A DNA stretch of 64,000 nucleotides, taken from Proteiniborus sp. DW1. Its GTDB lineage: Bacteria; Bacillota; Clostridia; Tissierellales; Proteiniboraceae. The stretch covers positions 32,419 through 96,418 of the forward strand of contig NZ_FMDO01000036.1 in assembly GCF_900095305.1 (NCBI RefSeq). The letters are read 5' to 3'. A program made the position numbers and the translations under genes. Below are positions 25,891 to 35,951 of the stretch, piece after piece; positions within the stretch are counted from its first letter, which is position 1; every line of letters begins with the position of its first letter. A model generated the notes under the pieces. The model was not told the origin of the DNA, did no database searches, and was given only the letters and a program-made list of their open reading frames with translations.

Positions 25891-27918
25891 CTAGAATAGA
25901 GAATTAACATCTAAAATAAGGGAAATCTGTCCGTTACCCAATATTGTAGCTCCGGCTAAATATGGTATTCCCAATAGAAACTTCCCTAGCGATTTAATTA
26001 CGATTTCCTGCTGACCTATTAGCTTGTCTACTATTAATCCAGCTTCTTTATCACCTTTTTTAACTACCACCATTGTTGTTTCATCGAATTCAGTGGAATC
26101 TTGTATTCCTAAAACCCTATTAAGCCTAATTATTGGGAGTGTGGAATTTCGGAATAATACTACCTCTTGATTTTGAATTTTTCTAATTTCACTCATCTTA
26201 ACAGGTGTAATTTCTCTTATAGAACTTAGCGGTAAAGCATATATTTCTTCTTTCAAATTTATTAGGAGTGCTGGTATAATGGCAAGTGTTAAAGGTAATC
26301 TTATGCTAAACTTACTACCCTTGTATTGACTTGTCTCAACTTCTACAATTCCATTTATAGATTCAATTTTATTTTTTACTACATCTAAGCCTACGCCTCT
26401 GCCTGAAACATCTGAAACTGATTCAGCTGTACTAAAGCCTGGCATGAACAATAAATTGACTGCCTCGTTGATAGTTAAGTCGCTGGCTTCTGACTGTGTT
26501 AGTAACCCCTTATCCACAGCCTTTTTCTTAACCTTCTCTACATTAATACCGGCGCCATCGTCTTCTAGTTCTATTACTACGTTATTACCGTCAGGATATG
26601 CTTTAAGTATTATTTTACCTACTGTTGGTTTTCCTCTTTCTCTTCTCGTTTCTGGATCTTCTATTCCATGGTCAAGTGAGTTTCTAATAAGATGAATAAG
26701 TGGATCTCCTATTTCATCGATTATTGTCCTGTCTACTTCAGTTTCTTCTCCAGACATTTCTAGTTCTATTTCTTTACCTAGCTCTTTCGCAAGATCTCTT
26801 ACCATTCTTGGAAATCTATTAAATACTCTTTCTATTGGAACCATTCTTACTTTCATTACTGCATCATGTAGGCTTGTTGTTATCCTCTCTAAGTATTCAA
26901 TTGTTTCGTTTAAATTACTTCTTTCAACATTACCTGTGTCTTCAAGTCTAGTCTTTATTATTATAAGCTCACTTACTAAATTCATTAAATTATCTAATCT
27001 ATCAATATCAACCCTAACAGTTTTACCAATTATATTAGTAGTAGTTTTTTTCTTCTCATTAGTAAGCTTTTTGCTTTCTAAGTTTATATCACTATTATAT
27101 TCATTACTTGTTGCTAATGTCTCATGAGAACCAACATCTATTGAAGTGTCTTCAGCAACACCTGATGGCTCAAATATTATTTCTTCAACCTCTACTTTTT
27201 CTACTTCGGAAATCATTAGTACGTCATTCTTTATCTCTTCTTTTGACTTTTTAGTAACCAAAACCACTGTAAATTTTTTATCAAACTTCTCGTCTTCTAT
27301 ATCTTCAGTTGATGGAGATGAATAAACTATTTCTGAATAAGATTCTAATGTATTGAAAACTATGAATGCTCTAGCTGACTTAAGTAAACAGTTATCACTT
27401 AACTTAACTACGATATTATAAGCATCCATACCTTCACTATTTGCCTTCTTGATTGCATTAATAACATACTCATCTAAATCCAACTTAACATGTTTGTCTT
27501 TATTAGCAGCAGAATTCCTATCTGGTTCCAAATTTCTACAATTTAACTTGTCATTAAGTTGCTGAATTAAAGCAGTGTCATCTTGCTCCCCTTCTTTTCC
27601 GTTACTTACGATATTACTAATATGATCATCTAGAACATCAAAACAAGAAAATAATAAGTCTACTATCTCTGAGCAGATAGATAATTTATCGCTTCTAACA
27701 GCATCAAGCAAATTTTCCATTTCATGGGTTAGATTAGCAATTTTATTGAATCCCATGGTTCCTGACATTCCTTTTATAGTATGTGCAATTCTAAATATTT
27801 CGTTAATTAGATCCTTGTCATCAGGATTTTTTTCTAAATTTAATAGATGGTCATTCAAAAACTGTAAATGCTCTTTAGATTCTTCTATAAACATATCAAG
27901 ATACTGATTCATATCCAT
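25891..27918 (-). CDS. cheA: Chemotaxis histidine kinase CheA
   Basis: A 675-residue CheA, kinase for CheY and CheB. Domain order: HPt (1-110, phosphorylated His46 in FRIAHTIKGMSGTMGF), P2-like CheY-binding region (about 150-250), P3 dimerisation helices (about 300-365), ATPase (HLIRNSLDHGIEDP N-box, DDGAGIN G1 box, FMPGFSTAE, GRGVGLDVVK G2 box) and C-terminal CheW-like domain (about 535-675). All key residues are present. It is preceded by cheB and followed by cheW. GGGGGTG precedes the ATG. Confidence 0.97.
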   Translation of the reverse strand: MDMNQYLDMFIEESKEHLQFLNDHLLNLEKNPDDKDLINEIFRIAHTIKGMSGTMGFNKIANLTHEMENLLDAVRSDKLSICSEIVDLLFSCFDVLDDHISNIVSNGKEGEQDDTALIQQLNDKLNCRNLEPDRNSAANKDKHVKLDLDEYVINAIKKANSEGMDAYNIVVKLSDNCLLKSARAFIVFNTLESYSEIVYSSPSTEDIEDEKFDKKFTVVLVTKKSKEEIKNDVLMISEVEKVEVEEIIFEPSGVAEDTSIDVGSHETLATSNEYNSDINLESKKLTNEKKKTTTNIIGKTVRVDIDRLDNLMNLVSELIIIKTRLEDTGNVERSNLNETIEYLERITTSLHDAVMKVRMVPIERVFNRFPRMVRDLAKELGKEIELEMSGEETEVDRTIIDEIGDPLIHLIRNSLDHGIEDPETRRERGKPTVGKIILKAYPDGNNVVIELEDDGAGINVEKVKKKAVDKGLLTQSEASDLTINEAVNLLFMPGFSTAESVSDVSGRGVGLDVVKNKIESINGIVEVETSQYKGSKFSIRLPLTLAIIPALLINLKEEIYALPLSSIREITPVKMSEIRKIQNQEVVLFRNSTLPIIRLNRVLGIQDSTEFDETTMVVVKKGDKEAGLIVDKLIGQQEIVIKSLGKFLLGIPYLAGATILGNGQISLILDVNSLF

Positions 27919-27921
27919 ATT

Positions 27922-28968
27922 CTACACCCCCAGTATACTTATAATTTCATTACTTATTTCATTTAATGGTAGTATTTTATTTACACAACCATTATTTATG
28001 GCTGATTTGGGCATACCATATACTATACTACTTTCTTCATCTTGTGCTATTGTATAGCCTCCACTGTCAAAAATGCTCTTCATTCCATTAGCTCCATCAG
28101 AACCCATTCCTGTCATAATAATTCCTATTTTATTATAATTTTTTATTTCTGCAACTGATTTCATCATTACATCAACAGAAGGTCTATGTCCTGATACTAC
28201 AGCATCTTGGTTAAGTCTTAATATTACCCCATCTTTTTCCTGATGTGCAGTCATATGGTAGTTACCGGGAGCAATATAGCAATGTCCTCTAAGTAATCTT
28301 TCACCATCTTCAGCTTCCTTTACTCTTATATTAGACATGGAATCCAGTCTAGAAGCTAAAGATTTAGTAAAACCTTTAGGCATATGCTGCACCACCAGAA
28401 TACTCCCATTGATATTGGCAGGAATTTGTGGAATTACTAACTGTAATGCCTTAGGTCCTCCTGTTGAAGTTCCAATAGAAATAATATATTCTGATTCTTT
28501 TTCTTTGGACGAGAAATGTCTATGTATTTTCTTTGGTCTTGTTAAAGTAGTATTAGATTTTGAGTTTCTTTTAACCTGTGCGGCAATTTTAACCTTTTCT
28601 ATTAGTTTATGCTTTTCTTCCTCGTTATTCAACTTAAATATATTAGTAGGCTTAGTTACAAAATCAAATGCACCGATCTCTAATGCTTTTATTGTAGAGT
28701 CAGCACCACTTACAGTAAGACTACTCAACATAATTACTGGAATATTATACAACCTCACTATTTCACGTAGTGTGGATATTCCATCCATTATTGGCATTTC
28801 AATATCTAGAGTAATTACATCTGGAGTAACATCGTTTAATTGCTTAAGTGCATCTTGCCCATTTTTTGCAGTCCAAGGAACATCAATATCCTTGTCTTCT
28901 TTGAGTGAGTCTGATATTATTTTTCTCATAAAGGCAGAGTCATCGATTACCATTACCTTAATAGTCAT
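27922..28968 (-). CDS. cheB: Protein-glutamate methylesterase CheB
   Basis: About 348 residues. The N-terminal receiver domain shows VIDDSAFMRK, phospho-acceptor Asp55 in ITLDIEMPIMDG and the FDFVTKP Lys. The C-terminal methylesterase has the catalytic Ser in IGTSTGGPKALQ, His in VVQHMPKGFT and Asp in TGMGSDGANGM. It removes methyl groups from chemoreceptors after phosphorylation by CheA. The ATG at 28968 lies inside the end of the PilZ gene, 9 bases after AAAGGA. No cheR gene is in the window. Confidence 0.96.
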   Translation of the reverse strand: MTIKVMVIDDSAFMRKIISDSLKEDKDIDVPWTAKNGQDALKQLNDVTPDVITLDIEMPIMDGISTLREIVRLYNIPVIMLSSLTVSGADSTIKALEIGAFDFVTKPTNIFKLNNEEEKHKLIEKVKIAAQVKRNSKSNTTLTRPKKIHRHFSSKEKESEYIISIGTSTGGPKALQLVIPQIPANINGSILVVQHMPKGFTKSLASRLDSMSNIRVKEAEDGERLLRGHCYIAPGNYHMTAHQEKDGVILRLNQDAVVSGHRPSVDVMMKSVAEIKNYNKIGIIMTGMGSDGANGMKSIFDSGGYTIAQDEESSIVYGMPKSAINNGCVNKILPLNEISNEIISILGV

Positions 28969-29656
28969 TGAAATCAATCCTTTTTTTCCTCAGTTCTCTT
29001 TCTTGTTCAAATATATATTTCACAATTGCATCCCTTTCATAATTATCAATATCCAAAAACTTAACTCCTATTTCATATTTGTACTTATAAGCATTGTTTT
29101 TAGCTTTGGATACTCTTATAACTTCACCTATGGTACTAACTTCCACATCTTTAATAATAAAGTTAATTCGTATTTTATCTCTTTCTCTATGTTTAATGTT
29201 TGAAAAGAGCTTCAGTCCACCTCCACTAATATCTCCAGTTATACATATCTCTTTCTCAGTTTCTATATCATTACCATTCTCTATATCATATACTTGTTCC
29301 GCATTGTACTCTTTTTCAACCTCTAATGATATAGGCAATCTAAAATAGTTACGATCTTGTATTTTAACAATTTCATTGAGCCTTTCAACCTTTAATTTAT
29401 AGATTCCTTTCTCCCACACTTCTTTTACTAGTGCTCTAAAAACAAACTTGCCAATTCTTTCCTTATAATAGTTTACAACTATAACAGAATTGAGTTCAAC
29501 ATGTATGATAGTACTCCTTCTAATTGGTCCAGCTATTACATATTCTTTTTCATTTAGAATGTCTAGTATTTGACTACTATATTGTCTTGGTGGGTGTTCT
29601 GCTTTCATAATGTAAATTTTATCTCCAACCTTTAGTTCAGACGAATCCATATTCAC
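28958..29656 (-). CDS. PilZ-domain flagellar brake protein (YcgR/YpfA-like)
   Basis: A 232-residue protein with an N-terminal YcgR-like domain (about 1-95) and a C-terminal PilZ domain that binds cyclic di-GMP. The PilZ ligand motifs are present: RNYFR (RxxxR) and DISGGGLK (D/NxSxxG). Proteins of this type slow the motor or inhibit motility when cyclic di-GMP is high. It lies between flhG and cheB in the motility operon, a common clostridial position. Start: GTG at 29656 fits the GGGGGG site best; an ATG two codons later is the alternative. Confidence 0.88.
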   Translation of the reverse strand: MNMDSSELKVGDKIYIMKAEHPPRQYSSQILDILNEKEYVIAGPIRRSTIIHVELNSVIVVNYYKERIGKFVFRALVKEVWEKGIYKLKVERLNEIVKIQDRNYFRLPISLEVEKEYNAEQVYDIENGNDIETEKEICITGDISGGGLKLFSNIKHRERDKIRINFIIKDVEVSTIGEVIRVSKAKNNAYKYKYEIGVKFLDIDNYERDAIVKYIFEQERELRKKRIDFNDY

Positions 29657-29705
29657 TTACGCATATCCCCCCTTAAACTTTACTTAATTATTATAGTGCA
29701 AGATG

Positions 29706-30608
29706 TTATTGAGTTCTATTGTTAATGAAAAAAGCCTTAAATCTACTTAAAAAACTCTGAAAATTGCTTTTTTCATTTTCAATAGAGGTTCCTATGATTT
29801 TAGTAGCTATACTATTAATGTTTCTTGACATAGTCGAATTAGGAAAAAGGGTTATAAATGGTTGCTGATTCTTTACAGCTTCTTCTACTTGCTTACTTTT
29901 TAGTATATACCCTAAATTTTCTATTTTTGTACTCAAAAATTTACTTGATGCTGCACTTATCTTTTCAAAAACGCTAAGAGCTTCTTTAGAGTTTTCCGCC
30001 TTATTCACTACTAATTTAAGTTTATTATTATACCCTTTAATTCTCAACGCCTTTATAAGAGCATATACATCAGTTAATGAAGTAGGTTCAGGTGTTGTTA
30101 TTAATATAACCTCATGGGCTGCTGCAACAAAGCCCATAACAATTTCTGAAATACCTGCACCAGTGTCAATTAATATATAATCAAAACGACTTTCCATTTC
30201 TATTATTTGCTTTTTTAAGTGCTCTAGACTTTCATCATTTAACTGCACCATATTATATAGTCCAGAGCCTCCTGCAATTATTTTAATTCCATTTGGTCCA
30301 TCAGTAATTACATCAGTAATTTTCTTATTCTTTGTCAATACGCTGCTTATAGTTTCTTTAGGAAATATACCTAACAAAACATCAATATTGGCAAGGCCTA
30401 TATCTGCATCAATAACTAAAACGCTATAACCAAAATTGCTTAGTGAAATAGCAAGGTTGATTGTAAAGTTGGTTTTGCCTACTCCTCCCTTACCACTGGT
30501 TACAGCCATGACTCTTGTATTGCTAGTTCTTTTTTGATTATCATTATTTTGATCATAATTATTTGATTTTCTTAGTAACTGTCTTAGTTTTTCTGCTTGA
30601 TCATGCAT
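29706..30608 (-). CDS. flhG: Flagellar number regulator FlhG (MinD-like ATPase)
   Basis: About 300 residues. A ParA/MinD-type ATPase with a deviant Walker A TSGKGGVGKTNFTINLAIS, switch motifs (VIDADIGLANIDVLLG and YILIDTGAGIS) and a C-terminal amphipathic region. In Bacillus FlhG (YlxH) works with FlhF to set flagellar number and place, and joins FliM/FliY to FliG during C-ring assembly. The N-terminal HDQAEKLRQLL is the activator peptide that stimulates the FlhF GTPase. ATG at 30608 overlaps the flhF stop by 8 bp and follows TTGGAG. Confidence 0.95.
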   Translation of the reverse strand: MHDQAEKLRQLLRKSNNYDQNNDNQKRTSNTRVMAVTSGKGGVGKTNFTINLAISLSNFGYSVLVIDADIGLANIDVLLGIFPKETISSVLTKNKKITDVITDGPNGIKIIAGGSGLYNMVQLNDESLEHLKKQIIEMESRFDYILIDTGAGISEIVMGFVAAAHEVILITTPEPTSLTDVYALIKALRIKGYNNKLKLVVNKAENSKEALSVFEKISAASSKFLSTKIENLGYILKSKQVEEAVKNQQPFITLFPNSTMSRNINSIATKIIGTSIENEKSNFQSFLSRFKAFFINNRTQ

Positions 30609-31734
30609 AGCTAGATACTCCAATCAAACATTTGCTCAGTTTATCCATATTAGGTATCTCAATATCATCTGGAACGTTTTGACCAGTAGTTAAATATGAT
30701 ACTGGATAATTAAAATAGAATTTTGTATTTAAAATATTCCCCAAATTAAGCGCCTCATCTATTTTACTAAATATTATCTTAAAGTCTGCAATAAAACTAT
30801 ATCTATTTAATACATCCCTAATAGTTTCAAAATCAGTAGTTGCATTTATGACAAGATGTATCTCTTTATTGTTTACTGAGTTAATTAACTCCATTATTTC
30901 GTTCATTTGCTCTTCATTTTTATGACTTCTTCCAGCAGTATCTACAAGGATAATGTCCTTATCTTTAAAGTTCGACAACGACTTATAAATATCCTTTATT
31001 TCATACACTACTTTTATAGGGATATTCATAATTTCAGAGTATACTTTTAACTGCTCGACAGCAGCAATACGATAAGTATCAGCAGTAATCAACCCTACAT
31101 CATGGTTTTGAGTTATAGAAAAATTTGCAGCTAATTTAGCTAGTGTAGTAGTTTTTCCAACTCCCGTTGGACCTATAAAAAATATAATCTTTTGTTTTCC
31201 ATCATAAGTAATAGGTGAAGACTCTCCTAAATAATCTCTAATGCTGTATAGAATAATTTCTTGAACCTGTATACTGTCCTTATTAGTTATGTTTATTTGT
31301 TGATTTATTTTATCTAAGATCTGAAATGCAACCTCCTTATTAACTCCATTATCTATAAGAGAGTCGTAATAATTAGAGAACACCTCAGGCAGTTCATTCT
31401 TTTTAGTATCTAATGTATTAGCTACTTTTTCAACTATAGTTCTTATTCTCTTAATCTCATCCTCTAAATGATCTTTATTCTTTAAAGAATGACTTTTATT
31501 TACATTAATATAGTTGTCTTTTGTCATATTAGGAAAATTAGAGAGATATTCTTTTTCCATATTTTTTTCTTCAATAGCTGCTACTACCTCTATTAAATTT
31601 CTTTTAAAAAAACCCATTAAACCTGGTTGTTTAATGCTTCTGGTATGTAAGATTATTGCATCTGAACCTAGTTCTTTTTTTACCTTATCCATTGCCTCCT
31701 GAGTTGAGCTACCTAAATATCTCTTAATTTTCAT
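30601..31734 (-). CDS. flhF: Flagellar placement GTPase FlhF
   Basis: A 377-residue SRP-type GTPase. The N-terminal basic region (MKIKRYLGSSTQEAMDKVKKELG) is followed by a helical N domain and the G domain with FIGPTGVGKTTTLAKLAA (G1), TADTYRIAAVEQL (G2), DTAGRSHKNEEQ (G3) and FSKIDEA (G4). It places the flagellar basal body at the membrane. Its ATG overlaps the flhA stop (TAATG) and flhG follows, the invariant flhA-flhF-flhG order. Confidence 0.97.
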   Translation of the reverse strand: MKIKRYLGSSTQEAMDKVKKELGSDAIILHTRSIKQPGLMGFFKRNLIEVVAAIEEKNMEKEYLSNFPNMTKDNYINVNKSHSLKNKDHLEDEIKRIRTIVEKVANTLDTKKNELPEVFSNYYDSLIDNGVNKEVAFQILDKINQQINITNKDSIQVQEIILYSIRDYLGESSPITYDGKQKIIFFIGPTGVGKTTTLAKLAANFSITQNHDVGLITADTYRIAAVEQLKVYSEIMNIPIKVVYEIKDIYKSLSNFKDKDIILVDTAGRSHKNEEQMNEIMELINSVNNKEIHLVINATTDFETIRDVLNRYSFIADFKIIFSKIDEALNLGNILNTKFYFNYPVSYLTTGQNVPDDIEIPNMDKLSKCLIGVSSYA

Positions 31735-33767
31735 TATATAGTCACCATCCCTATAGATTGAACTTCAACAGAAGAGTCAATTTCATTATAAGATAAAACA
31801 ATTAAGTCTCTTGTTAATTGCTCTGTCAACCTTTTCAAGTAAATTCTTACAATAGGCGCAGTTAAAATAATTGGTTGTAATCCAATAGAGGTCATTTTCT
31901 CTACATTTATTACTATTTTGTTTAAAATACTCTGAACTTTATTAGGTTCAATTGCTAAATATGAGCCTGTTTCTGTCTGGTTAATTGATTCCATTATTAG
32001 TTGCTCTAATTCACTATCTAGTGTTATTACTTTAATTTTATTATCCTCCACATATTTTTTAGTAATATACCTTGATAGCTTTTGTCTGACATACTCTGTA
32101 AGCATATCAGCATCTCTAGTAACAGATGCGTAATCTGCTAAAGTCTCTAAAATTGTTACCATATCTCTAATAGAAATTTGCTCTCGTAATAAATTCATCA
32201 GCACTTTTTGTATCTCTCCAATTGATAAAAGCTTAGGAGTTAGCTCTTCAACTAAGGCAGAATGTTCCTCTCTAACATTATCTATTAGTACCTTCACATC
32301 TTGCCTACTCAAAAGTTCACAAGCATTCCTTCTAATAATCTCTGTAAGATGAGTTGCTATTATTGACGGTGGATCTACAACAGTATAACCTAAGACTTCA
32401 GCTTTTTCTCGTTCTTGCTCTGTTATCCACTTAGCAGGTAAACCAAAAGCTGGCTCTATTGTATCTATCCCAACAATATCGCCCTGTGATGTTCCTGGAT
32501 CCATAGCTAAATAGTGATCAAAAAGCACTTCACCTTTTGCTATCTCTACACCTTTTATCTTGATTATATATTCATTAGGGTTAAGCTGAATATTATCACG
32601 TAGTCTCACTATAGGTACCACCATTCCAAGATCTAAAGCAATTTGTCTCCTTATCATAACAATTCTATCCAACAAATCTCCGCCTTGGTTTATATCTGCT
32701 AAAGGTATTATACCATAGCCAAATTCTAGTTCGATATCTTCTACCTTTAATAAGGTCATTACATTCTCAGGCTTCCTTATTTCATCTATTTCAGCAGATT
32801 GAGAGATTTCAATTTCTTGACTCTCATCTTTTCTCTTATTGGCATTCATAGTATAACCAACGAATAAAAATATGGCTCCTAGAATAAGATAGGGTAAATT
32901 AGGTAAAGGAGTCACTATTCCAATAAAAGATATAACTCCACCAACTATATACATTAAAGTTGGATTATTACCAAAAAGTTGAACTAATATGTCTTGTCCA
33001 AGATTTGATTCTGATCCAGCTCTAGTAACTACAATACCCGTAGCCGTTGAGATTAAAAGTGCTGGGATTTGACTTACCAATCCGTCTCCTACTGTTAACA
33101 TAGTATATTTAACCAATGCATCTCCTATAGGCATATTCTTAACTATAACACCTATAATTAATCCAGCAGTGATATTAATTAATGTAATGATTATCCCTGC
33201 AATAGCATCTCCCTTAACAAATTTACTTGCTCCATCCATCGCACCATAAAAATCTGCCTGCTGTTGAATTTCTTTTCTTCTCTTTTTAGCATCCTGTTCT
33301 GTAATCAAACCTGAGTTTAAGTCCGCATCTATAGACATTTGTTTTCCTGGCATAGCATCTAAGGTAAACCTAGCAGCAACCTCTGCCACTCTCTCAGAAC
33401 CTTTAGTTATAACAATAAAATTGATTATTACTATAATAAGGAAAATAATGAGACCTACAAAGACATTCCCTTGTATAACAAAGTTACCAAAGGCTTCAAT
33501 TACGTCCCCTGCCTGTCCTTCGCTTAATATATATCTAGTAGTAGATATATTTAATGCTAGTCTAAATAATGTAGTAATCAATAATAGCGAAGGAAATATA
33601 GAAAACTGGAGTGCATCCTTTGTATACATTGAAATTAAAAGAACAAGTAAGGCTAGTGAAATATTAAAACTTAGTAAAACATCTAAAGCTCCCATAGGAA
33701 CTGGTATAATTATTATCATAATAATAGCAATTATTGCTAATGCTACGAAAATATCTCCGCGTTTCAT
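31734..33767 (-). CDS. flhA: Flagellar export gate protein FlhA
   Basis: A 677-residue core of the flagellar type III export gate. About eight membrane helices fill residues 1-320, with the FHIPEP-family loop (SRVAEVAARFTLDAMPGKQMSIDADLN-type, here ERVAEVAARFTLDAMPGKQ). The cytosolic C-terminal platform follows (about 345-677, GLPAKWITEQEREKAEVLGY and YVRQKLSRYITKKY). It forms the nonamer ring that receives export substrates. AAAAGGAGG precedes the ATG. Confidence 0.97.
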   Translation of the reverse strand: MKRGDIFVALAIIAIIMIIIIPVPMGALDVLLSFNISLALLVLLISMYTKDALQFSIFPSLLLITTLFRLALNISTTRYILSEGQAGDVIEAFGNFVIQGNVFVGLIIFLIIVIINFIVITKGSERVAEVAARFTLDAMPGKQMSIDADLNSGLITEQDAKKRRKEIQQQADFYGAMDGASKFVKGDAIAGIIITLINITAGLIIGVIVKNMPIGDALVKYTMLTVGDGLVSQIPALLISTATGIVVTRAGSESNLGQDILVQLFGNNPTLMYIVGGVISFIGIVTPLPNLPYLILGAIFLFVGYTMNANKRKDESQEIEISQSAEIDEIRKPENVMTLLKVEDIELEFGYGIIPLADINQGGDLLDRIVMIRRQIALDLGMVVPIVRLRDNIQLNPNEYIIKIKGVEIAKGEVLFDHYLAMDPGTSQGDIVGIDTIEPAFGLPAKWITEQEREKAEVLGYTVVDPPSIIATHLTEIIRRNACELLSRQDVKVLIDNVREEHSALVEELTPKLLSIGEIQKVLMNLLREQISIRDMVTILETLADYASVTRDADMLTEYVRQKLSRYITKKYVEDNKIKVITLDSELEQLIMESINQTETGSYLAIEPNKVQSILNKIVINVEKMTSIGLQPIILTAPIVRIYLKRLTEQLTRDLIVLSYNEIDSSVEVQSIGMVTI

Positions 33768-33779
33768 AAAATCCTCCTT

Positions 33780-34865
33780 TTAGTACTTAAGGCTATAAAC
33801 ATAAGCAAGTACCTCTGCTACCGCTTGATAAAGCTCTTCTGGAATTATTTGACCAATTTCAACAGTATTATATAGAGTCTGAGCAAGAGGCTTGTTTTCA
33901 ACGGTAGGGACCCCATGTTTTTTAGCTATATCTTTAATATTTTTTGCAATCAAATCTGCTCCTTTAGCTAACACATAAGGTGCCTCGTACATTTCCTTAT
34001 CATATTTTAAAGCTATGGCAAAGTGAGTAGGGTTTGTAATAATAACATCTGCCTTAGGAACATCTTGCATCATCCTTCTCATTGCCATTTGTCTTTGTTT
34101 CTCTTTTATCTTTGATTTTATTTGAGGATTACCCTCAGTTTGCTTATATTCTTCTTTAACTTCCTGCTTAGACATTTTTAAATTCTTTTCATAATCCCAC
34201 CATTGATAGCCATAATCAAAAATTGCCAAAATCAGCAAAGCAATTCCAGACCTAATTCCTACATTAAACACAATACCACCAATATATGTTACAATACTCT
34301 CAATGCTTAGCTCTAAAAGCTTAAAAATATTGTATATCTCACTTATTGCATATTTATATATTAAATATCCAATTACAACTATTTTAAAAATAGATTTTAG
34401 TAACTCTACTAAAGAACGTTTTGATATTATCTTTTTGAATCCTTCTATTGGATTTAATCTGCTTAGCTTAAACTCTAGTGTTTTCGTGGTAAATAAAAAG
34501 CCTAACTGCAAGTAGCTTGCTGCTACTCCAAATATCAATATAAAGCCAGTTATAGGACCAACTACAATCACCATGATACCAACTATTCTCATCATCAATA
34601 TGCTGATATCTCCAGTATTAAACATGTCAGATTTCAAAAAGTATTCCTTATAAAAACTATTCGAAAAAGATAATAAATTACTAAGCATATGGTTCCCAAA
34701 TATTCTTAAACATAGAAAAGAAACAATTACTATTATTGCTGAATTAATTTCTTTACTTTGAAGCACTTGTCCTTTTTCTCTAGCTTCCCTTCTTCGCTTA
34801 GGTGTAGCTTTTTCTGTTTTCTCTTCTGAAAATAATTGCAAATCAATTACAAAATTTAAACTCAA
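33780..34865 (-). CDS. flhB: Flagellar export switch protein FlhB
   Basis: About 361 residues. Four membrane helices are followed by a cytosolic domain with the self-cleavage site NPTH (VIITNPTHFAIALKYD). The N-terminal LQLFSEEKTEKATPKRRREA is typical. FlhB switches export from rod/hook to filament subunits. A TTG at 34865 is the likely start, about eight bases after AAGGA; the ATG at 34874 overlaps the fliR stop but stands right against that site. A separate gene at 60583-60876 encodes only an FlhB C-domain. Confidence 0.95.
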   Translation of the reverse strand: MSLNFVIDLQLFSEEKTEKATPKRRREAREKGQVLQSKEINSAIIVIVSFLCLRIFGNHMLSNLLSFSNSFYKEYFLKSDMFNTGDISILMMRIVGIMVIVVGPITGFILIFGVAASYLQLGFLFTTKTLEFKLSRLNPIEGFKKIISKRSLVELLKSIFKIVVIGYLIYKYAISEIYNIFKLLELSIESIVTYIGGIVFNVGIRSGIALLILAIFDYGYQWWDYEKNLKMSKQEVKEEYKQTEGNPQIKSKIKEKQRQMAMRRMMQDVPKADVIITNPTHFAIALKYDKEMYEAPYVLAKGADLIAKNIKDIAKKHGVPTVENKPLAQTLYNTVEIGQIIPEELYQAVAEVLAYVYSLKY

Positions 34866-34870
34866 GCCTA

Positions 34871-35653
34871 TCATCCTTTTTGAATAACCTTTAAAAGATT
34901 ATAAATTCCCTCATTCATACTAGAAAAAATATTCTGAAGAGTTGCTAAAAATAGAGGAATAGTGATTGTTACTGCTGCTAATCCAATAAATATCTTCAAG
35001 GGCATACCGACTATAAAAACATTCATCTGCGGCATTGTCTTTGCTAAAATACCTAATAAGACATCAGCTAGAAATATGGCAGCTAGCACTGGTCCACTAA
35101 TTTTAAAGCTAATAATAAATGTTTGAGTAAGAATACGAACCAACTGATTCACCATGTCTCCTGTAAACTTAATTTGTCCAATAGGAATATAATCATAAGA
35201 ATTTACTAAAGCCTCAATTAGAAAATGATGACCATCTAGAATAAGAAAAAACAAAATACAAATTATATAATAAAATGAACCCATTATAGGTATTTGTATA
35301 TTTTGTTGTGGATCTAGCACATTGACCATCCCAAATCCTATTTGCATATCAATAATTTGTCCTGCTAAATACAAGACAGTAAAAAAAAGGTAGGATACAA
35401 AACCCAGCATTAATCCCACTAGTAGTTCTTTTATTGAAAATACTAATAATTCTAGAGGTGTTAAAGCTATTATATCAACTTCAATAATATTGATTAATAT
35501 AGTTGAGCAAAAAAACGAAAATCCAATTTTTAGTATGTTAGGAATATTATCTCTACTAAATATTGGAGTAATAAAAAAAAGCCCTGTCATTCTTACTAAA
35601 ATCATTAAAAATATTTGGTATTTATTTATTATTTCTATCATTAAATTCTCCAT
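34871..35653 (-). CDS. fliR: Flagellar export protein FliR
   Basis: A 260-residue membrane protein of the export gate core that assembles with FliP and FliQ into a helical pore. Six or more hydrophobic segments run through the protein. Family features include RMTGLFFITPIFSRDNIPNI near the N-terminus, QIGFGMVNVLDPQ, and LLGILAKTMPQMNVFIVGMPLKI in the second half. Spacing to fliQ is 14 bp, and its stop overlaps the flhB ATG alternative. Confidence 0.96.
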   Translation of the reverse strand: MENLMIEIINKYQIFLMILVRMTGLFFITPIFSRDNIPNILKIGFSFFCSTILINIIEVDIIALTPLELLVFSIKELLVGLMLGFVSYLFFTVLYLAGQIIDMQIGFGMVNVLDPQQNIQIPIMGSFYYIICILFFLILDGHHFLIEALVNSYDYIPIGQIKFTGDMVNQLVRILTQTFIISFKISGPVLAAIFLADVLLGILAKTMPQMNVFIVGMPLKIFIGLAAVTITIPLFLATLQNIFSSMNEGIYNLLKVIQKG

Positions 35654-35667
35654 GTAAATCCCTCAAT

Positions 35668-35937
35668 TTAATTGATGTATGTATTTATATTATTAAAAAG
35701 ATTTAATGTAAGATCAATTAACACATTGAGAATCCAAGGACCAAATACCAAAATTGATATAAATACTGCGATTATTTTGGGCACAAAAGATAATGTAGCC
35801 TCTTGGATTTGTGTAGTTGCTTGAAAAATACTAACTAGTAATCCCACCAACAATCCAAATCCAAGCATTGGAGCTGACACCATCAAAATCGTTTTAAGAG
35901 CTTGTTGTGCTATATTTAGTACTTCACCTTGACTCAT
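35668..35937 (-). CDS. fliQ: Flagellar export protein FliQ
   Basis: An 89-residue protein with two membrane helices, length typical of FliQ. It shows ALKTILMVSAPMLGFGLLVG in the first helix and FQATTQIQEATLSFVPKI in the conserved loop, then FVSILVFGPWIL-type second helix. It is part of the FliPQR export pore. TTAGGAG precedes the ATG. Confidence 0.97.
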   Translation of the reverse strand: MSQGEVLNIAQQALKTILMVSAPMLGFGLLVGLLVSIFQATTQIQEATLSFVPKIIAVFISILVFGPWILNVLIDLTLNLFNNINTYIN

Positions 35938-35951
35938 AATAATTCTCCTAA

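Noticed and set aside
28337..29203. 288-codon plus-strand frame opposite cheB and the PilZ gene
   Set aside because: It is antisense to two clearly recognised genes, has no recognisable motif and is rich in Ile/Ser/Leu as expected of a reverse-complement shadow.
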